Positions 1 to 5,304 of a DNA stretch of 14,950 bases are shown in pieces. Location of the stretch: contig CAYMJV010000073.1 of the NCBI GenBank assembly GCA_964390545.1, positions 1-14,950 of the forward strand. Reading direction: 5' to 3'. Below the pieces are notes generated by a model. It saw only the letters and a program-made list of their open reading frames with translations. It had not been told where the DNA came from and made no database searches. Within the stretch, counting starts at the first letter, position 1; every line of letters begins with the position of its first letter. The DNA is from CAYMJV01 sp964390545 (GTDB lineage Bacteria; Desulfobacterota; BSN033; UBA1163). The translations under genes were made by a program, and so were the position numbers.

Positions 1-53
1 AAAGATTTTATTTTTTCTTACTTTTTCTCTTGACAGAAACAATATAGGATGTC

Positions 54-80
54 CCGCTTCTTTCCGCTTCTTTCGCTTCT
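54..80. repeat. 10-bp tandem repeat at transposase breakpoint
   Basis: Two exact copies of CCGCTTCTTT (54-63, 64-73) are followed by a partial third copy CGCTTCT (74-80). The array ends where transposase homology begins. The sequence before it (1-53) is T-rich and has no recognisable coding content. Confidence 0.6.
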
Positions 81-83
81 GAG

Positions 84-476
84 TGCCTGACTACCAGCTG
101 GGTCCTTGGACAATTCGGCAGTAAGAGACGGAAGGCTGAGAGAGAATACCGTGAGTATGTGTGCCGTGGGGTAGGGAAAGAGTCGATCTGGGTAGAGGTC
201 AAAGGGCAGGTTCTTTTGGGGGAAAATGATTTTGTAGAGCGTCTTACCGAGTACCTTGGGAGACACAAGGACGTGCCTGAGATTCCCAAGAGCCAGCGAT
301 ATGCTAACAGGCCTGCACTGGAAAAACTTTTCGAGGGGAGTATACGAAGAGATAGATCTAAGCGGGATCAGGTGATCCGGGAGGCTGTCGAGAAGTTTGG
401 TTATACGCAGCGGACGGTGGCCGACTATCTGGGGTTTCACTTTACCTACGTGAGCAGAATTCTAAACGAGCGATAG
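84..476 (+). pseudogene. REP-associated tyrosine transposase, C-terminal remnant
   Basis: In frame from about 84 the translation (CLTTSWVLGQFGSKRRKAER..., then EIPKSQRYANRP) matches, from memory, the C-terminal half of IS200-like REP-associated transposases (Y1_Tnp family). These enzymes cut and move REP-type palindromes. The part kept is the linker plus a terminal helix-turn-helix-like segment (GYTQRTVADYLGFHFTYVSRI). The N-terminal catalytic domain with its HUH motif and tyrosine is missing, and the frame meets a stop at 45-47. Homology begins exactly where a short 10-bp tandem repeat (54-80) ends, so this looks like a deletion or rearrangement scar rather than the edge of the window. A GTG at 159 could start a 105-residue protein, but that is only an open tail of the old gene. 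I expect no transposase activity. Confidence 0.8.
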
Positions 477-720
477 AGGGAAGTCTAACATTATAGACCT
501 GACCCTTTTCTGGCTTTTTTCGGCTCGTACTTTTAGTAGTATCCATTATCATGAACACCATAGGTTCTCGTACAGGAGACTTACACTCCATAAGTTCACG
601 CCCGTGCCGGGCGTACACAACGGCGTAGACTCTGACGCGGCAAAACGCGCCGCGCAGGTCACGTCGAGGACCGTTATGTCGCCAAAGGGAATACAGGGGC
701 ACCGAATTACCTATGACTAC
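477..720. other. Non-coding stretch after the transposase remnant, with REP-like ends
   Basis: No credible gene. Just after the remnant's stop codon, 485-505 reads like the end sequence (AGACCTGACCC) often left beside such transposases. At 677-707 another piece (GGAATACAGGGGCACCGAAT) resembles the flanks of the same transposon type. Both comparisons are from memory. Two GC-rich hairpins are visible: CGCCCG/CGGGCG at 599-604/608-613 with a 3-nt loop, and CGCGGC/GCCGCG at 636-641/649-654. A minus-strand open frame over 442-771 has no family signature and its start lies inside the antitoxin gene. Confidence 0.4.
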
Positions 721-749
721 TTGACAACAAAACGTTATAATGTTATAAA
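721..749 (+). promoter_or_regulatory. Promoter of the toxin-antitoxin operon (leaderless layout)
   Basis: A perfect -35 box TTGACA (721-726) is followed after 17 bp by a -10 box TATAAA (744-749). Transcription should start about 7 nt downstream, at or next to the A of the antitoxin ATG (756), giving a leaderless mRNA. No Shine-Dalgarno sequence precedes that ATG, which agrees. The -10 region is a symmetric double motif, TTATAA-TG-TTATAA (735-748), a plausible operator for the ribbon-helix-helix antitoxin. Confidence 0.7.
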
Positions 750-755
750 TCGAAT

Positions 756-989
756 ATGAATACGCCGACAAAACGTGCCACAGTGTACTTCGATCCAGCG
801 ATTCATCGGGCCCTCCGGCTGAAGGCCGCGGAGACGGATCGTTCCCTATCGGACCTTGTGAACGAGGCCATCAAGCTCAGCCTGGCGGAGGATGCCGAGG
901 ACCTTGCTGCGTTTGAGGAGAGAGCTTCCGAACCGAACCTTGCATTTGAGGCGGTTGTGAAGGAGCTGAGAAAACGTGGCAAAATATGA
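756..989 (+). CDS. Ribbon-helix-helix (CopG-type) antitoxin
   Basis: A 77-residue protein with the layout of type II antitoxins. The N-terminal strand KRATVYF (6-12) and two helices (about 13-26 and 30-43, with LKAAETDRSLSDLVNEAI) form the ribbon-helix-helix DNA-binding fold. The acidic C-terminal tail (SLAEDAEDLAAFEERASEPNLAFE) should wrap and neutralise the toxin. Families of this kind act as dimers that bind and repress their own promoter, and free antitoxin is degraded by proteases. The gene overlaps the toxin gene by 14 nt, so the two are one operon. The ATG at 756 is the only sensible start: it sits directly under the -10 box without a ribosome binding site. It is the first gene after transposon debris, which fits a mobile, horizontally acquired module. 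Confidence 0.88.
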   Translation: MNTPTKRATVYFDPAIHRALRLKAAETDRSLSDLVNEAIKLSLAEDAEDLAAFEERASEPNLAFEAVVKELRKRGKI

Positions 990-1236
990 AGTTTTTATCA
1001 AACCCTCTGCCGCAAAGGAACTCGAAGGAGTTGGGACGAAGAAGGACAGGCAGCGCATTGTTGCCCGCATTCGAGAACTGACTGAAAACCCTCGCCCGCG
1101 TGGTTTCCAGAAACTCTCAGGAGCAGACAAGTATCGGATCCGATGCGGAAATTATCGCGTCGTGTATTCGATCAATGACGATGAACTCTCAGTCCAGGTC
1201 ATGAAGATTGGACATCGAAGGGAGGTCTATCGGTAA
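976..1236 (+). CDS. RelE/ParE family toxin
   Basis: An 86-residue basic protein of the RelE/ParE superfamily. It starts as these toxins do (YEVFIKPSAAKELEGV), has a long helix pair rich in R/K (21-40), then the core strands with RIRCGNYRVVYSI (54-66) and the closing KIGHRREVYR (77-86), where basic and Tyr residues form the active site in RelE-type mRNA interferases. Whether it cleaves mRNA at the ribosome or acts on gyrase (ParE) cannot be decided from sequence alone; the GNYRVVY and GHR..VY pattern leans to RelE. It starts at GTG 976, inside the antitoxin's last codons, preceded by AAGGAG at 960-965, a good ribosome binding site. So the toxin has a Shine-Dalgarno site although the antitoxin lacks one. 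Confidence 0.9.
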   Translation: MAKYEVFIKPSAAKELEGVGTKKDRQRIVARIRELTENPRPRGFQKLSGADKYRIRCGNYRVVYSINDDELSVQVMKIGHRREVYR

Positions 1237-1266
1237 CTTGGGACTTTAGGGTCACAACTTCGTCTG

Positions 1267-2301
1267 TCATAATCCTTCACCCTTTGGTTTTTTCCCGTCT
1301 CTCTCGAACCCTTCAGATTGAATCCTTCCTGAATCGTCGAACTCCAGATAATAGACAAAGGGCGTCCGGATGCTGGGCATAAGAAATCTTACGTCCATAA
1401 ATTCTATTCGGTGTTTCCCATTCATAGAATTCACAGATCTTACAACTGGAAACCGGGCGAACCAATAGTAAAACTTGACACCGTCTGTTTGCAGAGCCTT
1501 CGTCACCCATGGAGAATCCGGAAATTTGACCCACGATTTGTACGCAATTTTATCAGGCGGATAGTAGAGGTCATTTAACTTTCCAAAAAAAGAGGAAGGC
1601 TTCGAGGATTGTTCCGGTGGCTCTTTCTTGAGAAAATCGACAAATCCCTGGTAGACCTTATCCTTAGTCTCAATATAGTTCGCCCACCGAAACGGTGAGG
1701 CAGGCTGGGGCATGGAAGCTACTTTCAGAACTTCTTCATCCAGACCGTGGGCAAAGGTCTTCGTCAATTCCACGGCTCGCCCCTGCTGCATCCAGCAGAA
1801 AAGAACGTAGAGGGTAAGGCCGATGAGGGATCCTTGACAGATCCATTGTGACTTTCTTTTCCAGAAAAGGCTGGTCATCAACGGGAAGAAGATAATTCCG
1901 GAGAAGATCAGGTCGATGATAAAGAGGAGATCCCGCGCATATCGATGTTCAAAAAAGGGTGAAAAGACCATGGTGCCATAGGAGGTGAAAAGGTCTAGAA
2001 GGACATGGCTGAACAGAACAGGGAGACAGATTTTGTAGAAACTCCAGAAGCAGGGCCGCTTCGATACCTTAACGAAGACCCAACTGAAGAAGAGAGCGTA
2101 GAATGGGATCAGAATCAAGGAATGCGTGAAGTCGCGGTGATACTCGAGATAAAATTGGCGGTTGAAAAGGCCAAGGACGAAATCGCTGTCAGGAAATGCC
2201 CCCATTGCGAGACCTGCCACTGTTCCCCATTTGCCAACTCTCTCATCATTGATCGCTCTGGCAATCACCGCCCCTGTAAGGGTGTGAGTGATGGAATCCA
2301 T
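1267..2301 (-). CDS. DUF457/YdjM-type membrane-bound metal-dependent hydrolase
   Basis: A 344-residue membrane protein of the DUF457 family (LexA-binding inner membrane hydrolase, YdjM/COG1988 group). The N-terminal third carries the family's metal-ligand pattern: MDSITHTLTGA (H6), GAFPDSDF (D38, D40), EYHRDFTHS (H55, H60) and SHVLLDLFTSYG (H99, D103). Hydrophobic segments near 62-78, 90-105, 126-147 and 156-171 are probable membrane helices. From about 175 to the end the protein is hydrophilic and likely forms a soluble domain. The substrate of the family is unknown; a phospholipase-like zinc hydrolase activity is often proposed. The gene converges on the toxin gene with a 30-bp gap. No clear Shine-Dalgarno precedes the ATG at 2301, but the start is fixed by the conserved N-terminus. 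Confidence 0.85.
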   Translation of the reverse strand: MDSITHTLTGAVIARAINDERVGKWGTVAGLAMGAFPDSDFVLGLFNRQFYLEYHRDFTHSLILIPFYALFFSWVFVKVSKRPCFWSFYKICLPVLFSHVLLDLFTSYGTMVFSPFFEHRYARDLLFIIDLIFSGIIFFPLMTSLFWKRKSQWICQGSLIGLTLYVLFCWMQQGRAVELTKTFAHGLDEEVLKVASMPQPASPFRWANYIETKDKVYQGFVDFLKKEPPEQSSKPSSFFGKLNDLYYPPDKIAYKSWVKFPDSPWVTKALQTDGVKFYYWFARFPVVRSVNSMNGKHRIEFMDVRFLMPSIRTPFVYYLEFDDSGRIQSEGFERDGKKPKGEGL

Positions 2302-2366
2302 TTTTTCATATTAACTTGCGGATGGCTGCGAAAGCAAATGGGACGAAGGTGAGACAGTTCAGAGTA

Positions 2367-2527
2367 ATTAATACAAACGCATTTTGTTCCATGACGACTC
2401 TGTAGGGCATGATCCCCCTGCCTTCGCCGGAGCGGCTTCGCGCAGGCAGGCGATCATGCCATCGGGAGTGCGTTCGGGGAACGCACCCTACAGATTATGT
2501 AAAACCATTTATTGCGTTTGTATTAAT
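2367..2527. mobile_element. MITE-like palindromic element, 161 bp, 14-bp terminal inverted repeats
   Basis: Perfect inverted ends ATTAATACAAACGC (2367-2380) and its complement (2514-2527) enclose a GC-rich core made of nested palindromes: CTGTAGGG/CCCTACAG (2400-2407/2486-2493), GGCATGATC/GATCATGCC (2406-2414/2452-2460), CCTGCCT/AGGCAGG (2417-2423/2444-2450), and a hairpin GTGCGTTC/GAACGCAC (2468-2475/2479-2486) with loop GGG. It has no coding capacity and fills the gap between the alpha/beta hydrolase and the DUF457 gene. Its right end abuts the hydrolase stop codon. The terminal ATTAAT is itself palindromic, so part of it may be a target duplication. Confidence 0.7.
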
Positions 2528-3234
2528 CACAGAAATCTCTTAAACCACGCAGTGCTGAGTTCCATGGCATGGCTGCGATGGGCCGGATCTGTCAGACGGT
2601 GGTCAGCGCCCTCAAGGATACGAATCTCTTTCGGGGCACCCAGGTTATGAAAGATCTCCCAGGCCTGATCCACAGGAACAAGCTCATCCTTCTCGCCGTG
2701 GATCACCAGGCAATTGGAAACTTTAGGTAAGAGCGGAAGAAGCCGATGTTTTGGAAGATCCTCAAAGAAAGCTTCTTCAGGGAGAGGGTGGCCTTCGGTC
2801 CCTTGATTCGATTTGAGATCATCCAGGTGAAAGGGCGTTGCCCAAATGACGATGGCCCGAATCTTTTCTTCCTGAGATGCCTTGATGAGAGAAACATAAC
2901 CTCCCAGGCTTGAACCCAATAATCCAATTCTATTTTTCAGATCTCGGCGCGATCTCATAAATTCGATGGCCGAGTTCAGATCCACAATCCTCCTGCTAAT
3001 GGTATCCTCCTCCATCCTCCCTTCGCTTTCGCCGATTCCCCTGAAATCGAAGCGAAGCATGGCAATCCCCTCCTGGGCAAGCCTATCCCCAAGAGCGATA
3101 TACTTTTCACTCTCCTTGCTCGAAAGAAGGCCGTGAGAGGCAATGACCCCTGGAGGACTCTTCTTCTCAGGAAGGTGAAGAACACCTGAAATTTTTTGAC
3201 CTTCGCTCTCGAACGTTACTTTCTCTGTGCTCAT
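2527..3234 (-). CDS. Alpha/beta hydrolase (serine hydrolase, S33/dienelactone-like)
   Basis: A 235-residue cytoplasmic alpha/beta-hydrolase fold protein. Visible motifs are the oxyanion loop SHGLLSS (33-39), FDFRGIGESEG (63-72), the nucleophile elbow GLLGSSLGG with GxSxG at 107-111 (Ser109), the acid in GEKDELVP (Asp183) and the base in GADHRL (His212). This completes a Ser-Asp-His triad at normal spacing. A short cap (about 135-165) lies between strands. The family includes esterases and acyl-peptide or cinnamoyl-ester hydrolases; the substrate cannot be named here. There is no signal peptide. The ATG at 3234 has GGGAG about 9 nt upstream. The gene follows the radical SAM gene after a 244-bp repeat-filled gap, so co-transcription is possible but not shown. 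Confidence 0.88.
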   Translation of the reverse strand: MSTEKVTFESEGQKISGVLHLPEKKSPPGVIASHGLLSSKESEKYIALGDRLAQEGIAMLRFDFRGIGESEGRMEEDTISRRIVDLNSAIEFMRSRRDLKNRIGLLGSSLGGYVSLIKASQEEKIRAIVIWATPFHLDDLKSNQGTEGHPLPEEAFFEDLPKHRLLPLLPKVSNCLVIHGEKDELVPVDQAWEIFHNLGAPKEIRILEGADHRLTDPAHRSHAMELSTAWFKRFL

Positions 3235-3343
3235 AACCCATTCTCCCGCACTCGTCAGTCGTAAGTCGTCAGTAGCGAGGCGTCAGGGGTCAAAACCAAA
3301 AATTCTTATTAACAGCCTCATAATAGTAACAACATTATTTGAT

Positions 3344-3420
3344 AAAATCCCTCCCCTCCTCCCTTTTCCAAAGGGAGGTAAAATCCCCCTCTTTGGCAAA
3401 GAGGGGTAAGGGGAGATTTT
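3344..3420. repeat. Double-hairpin REP/BIME-like repeat
   Basis: Two adjacent hairpins, each with a 9-bp perfect stem and 3-nt loop: CCTCCCTTT-TCC-AAAGGGAGG (3358-3378) and CCCCTCTTT-GGC-AAAGAGGGG (3386-3406). They are bounded by imperfect inverted ends (AAAATCCCTCCCCT at 3344-3357, AGGGGAGATTTT at 3409-3420). This is the dominant feature of the gap 3235-3478, which otherwise holds only AT-rich sequence and short CGTAAGTCG-type words (3256-3290). No T-run follows on the minus strand that would make it a clear terminator. Confidence 0.7.
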
Positions 3421-3478
3421 GTGAAAGATCTCTATTCAATTGTGAGACTCTTAATAACTCATTAACGGCTCTATCGCT

Positions 3479-5191
3479 TTACGCCTTACAAATGGTGACT
3501 CCTGCTTCCTCCATTGCCTTGATATATTCCTTCCTCAATACCTCTTTTGAAACACCATGATCAATAAAATCCCATGGGAAGATTTCATCTAAATCTCTCC
3601 ATCGGTAGACATAAAAATCCGGGTTGAAATTGGTCTCCCGAAGAGCCCTGCTCCAGTCTCCCTGGAACTGATGGGCAGCCATCAATATCTTTCCCACCTT
3701 TCGATCTCCCTTTGAAAGCAGGGCCTGAATATAGGCCCACTTCGGAAGGTCATAAATCATCTCTATCCCTCTCTCGCCTTTTAGGCCCCTTTGAATCATC
3801 TTCAGTTTTCTCTTCAACTCGTCCACTTCCTCCAAGGGCAGCCACTGGAAAGGGGTGGCTGGCTTGGAAATCAAAGGGTTGACGCTCAGGACAATATTCC
3901 ATCTTCCCTTCTCGCCCTTCCGCTTGGAGAGAATGCGGTGTCGAATCTGTTTGGCAAGATCAAGGATGGCCTTTACATCCTCATCCGTCTCAGAGGGAAG
4001 GCCGATCAAAAAATAGCATTTGATCTGAAGAAGGCCATGCTCTACCAGAATATCAATGGACTTTAAGATTTCTTCCTCTGTGTAACCCTTTCTCAACACT
4101 TTCCGAAGCCTTTCCGTGCCGGCCTCGGGCGCAATGGAAACCGACTGAATCTCGCTCTCTCTTAGAAACTGTGCCAGCGGGTCGCTAATGGCGTCCACTC
4201 TCAGGGATGCCAGCGAGATCCCTCCCCGCTTAAGAAGGATGTTCTCACATAAACGAACAAGGTGGGGGTAATCAGATACGGCCGTGCCTGTAAGACCAAT
4301 CCGATGTTCCTCTGAAAGGCCCTCCTTCGATAAGGATTCAAGGACAGGAAGGCTTCGGCTTCGAAAAGGATGATAAACGAAGCAGGCAGCACAGAAACGG
4401 CAGCCCCTCGGACACCCCCGGTTCACCTCTACCAGAGCCATCCCCTTCAGTTCTGTATCCGGCGTGAAAAGAGTTGATCGTGTCGAGAAACGATCGATTT
4501 CACGGACCCATCTCCTTTTAACCTTCAGAGGAAAACCTGGTTTAGGATCCATCGCCTCGATCCTTCCATCCTCTTGGTAACTCACCTGATAAAACTTTGG
4601 AACATAAACTCCTTCAATTCCGGCCAACTTTTCCAAGAGATCGTCTTTCTTTTTCCTCATTGAAAAGTGGAGGCGATAGGCCTCTAGGAATTCTGTGATC
4701 ACCTCCTCTGCCTCGCCAAGGATGAAGAGATCAAAGAATTGACTGAGAGGTTCGGGATTTAAAAAGACGGAGACCCCTCCAGCGATGACCAGAGGATGTC
4801 CCTTCCCTCGATGGCGGCTCTCTACTGGGACGCGCGCCAAGGCCAGGATGGAGAGGACGTTCAAAAAATCATTTTCAAACGAGATAGAGAAGGCAAAGAT
4901 GTCGAATTCGGAAAGGGGTTTTTGAGATTCTAATGAGAACAGGGGAGTACGGGTTTGTTGATGTTCCTGAAGGTCTCGCGGGTCTGGAAGGAAGGCCCTC
5001 TCGCAGACAATATCTTCCTCAAGGTTCAGAAGATGATAGAGGGTTTGAAAACCTAGGTTGGACATTCCTACATGGTAGGAATTGGGATAGACGAGACAAA
5101 TGGAAAATTTGCCGCCCCATGATTTCCGGACAGCCCCTTTCTCTTTCTCAAGAATCTGCCTGGCCTTCTGAATGAGTTTCCAAGATGCCAT
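3479..5191 (-). CDS. B12-binding-type radical SAM protein (TIGR03960-like)
   Basis: A 570-residue radical SAM enzyme. Residues about 28-175 form an N-terminal Rossmann-like, cobalamin-binding-type domain (LVYPNSYHVGMSNLGFQT, VIAGGVSVFLNPEP, ILGEAEEV), lacking the classical DxHxxG motif. The radical SAM domain starts at NRGCPRGCRFC, with the CxxxCxxC cluster ligands C260, C264 and C267. It continues with SIAPEAGTERLRK and KCYFLIGLPSETDED. The C-terminus (GDWSRALRETNFNPDFYVYR...PWDFID...LRKEYIKAMEEA) is typical of the TIGR03960 group, often fused or adjacent to a TIGR03936/DUF2344 partner; none is present in the window. Function is unproven; RNA-modification-like roles have been guessed. It lies 113 bp downstream of ftsZ on the same strand. 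No Shine-Dalgarno is visible before the ATG at 5191. Confidence 0.87.
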   Translation of the reverse strand: MASWKLIQKARQILEKEKGAVRKSWGGKFSICLVYPNSYHVGMSNLGFQTLYHLLNLEEDIVCERAFLPDPRDLQEHQQTRTPLFSLESQKPLSEFDIFAFSISFENDFLNVLSILALARVPVESRHRGKGHPLVIAGGVSVFLNPEPLSQFFDLFILGEAEEVITEFLEAYRLHFSMRKKKDDLLEKLAGIEGVYVPKFYQVSYQEDGRIEAMDPKPGFPLKVKRRWVREIDRFSTRSTLFTPDTELKGMALVEVNRGCPRGCRFCAACFVYHPFRSRSLPVLESLSKEGLSEEHRIGLTGTAVSDYPHLVRLCENILLKRGGISLASLRVDAISDPLAQFLRESEIQSVSIAPEAGTERLRKVLRKGYTEEEILKSIDILVEHGLLQIKCYFLIGLPSETDEDVKAILDLAKQIRHRILSKRKGEKGRWNIVLSVNPLISKPATPFQWLPLEEVDELKRKLKMIQRGLKGERGIEMIYDLPKWAYIQALLSKGDRKVGKILMAAHQFQGDWSRALRETNFNPDFYVYRWRDLDEIFPWDFIDHGVSKEVLRKEYIKAMEEAGVTICKA

Positions 5192-5195
5192 TTTT

Positions 5196-5294
5196 CGTAA
5201 GTGGAATGGTGAAAGTCGTTAATTAACTATAACAGATTTCCATGGCTCCATGGAATAGGTTTTATCTTTTACCACTCGCGACTTGCCACTTACG
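5196..5294. repeat. Small palindromic element between ftsZ and the radical SAM gene
   Basis: Inverted ends CGTAAGTGG (5196-5204) and CCACTTACG (5286-5294) flank a central perfect hairpin TTCCATGG-CT-CCATGGAA (5238-5255). The right part (5270-5300) is built of related words (GCGACTTGCCACTTACGACTT) that also occur near 3250-3270. It takes up nearly all of the gap, including the region where the radical SAM ribosome binding site should be. Confidence 0.55.
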
Positions 5295-5304
5295 ACTTAC
5301 CGAA

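Noticed and set aside
18..440. Minus-strand open frame of 140 residues
   Set aside because: Runs antisense to the transposase remnant, whose sense frame matches a known family.
736..741. Perfect TATAAT as the -10 box of the antitoxin promoter
   Set aside because: Only 9 bp from TTGACA; TATAAA at 744-749 has the correct 17-bp spacing.
442..771. Minus-strand open frame of 109 residues
   Set aside because: No family signature, starts inside the antitoxin gene and covers its promoter and transposon debris.
2005..2352. Plus-strand frame of 115 residues
   Set aside because: Antisense to the conserved N-terminal metal-binding part of the DUF457 protein.
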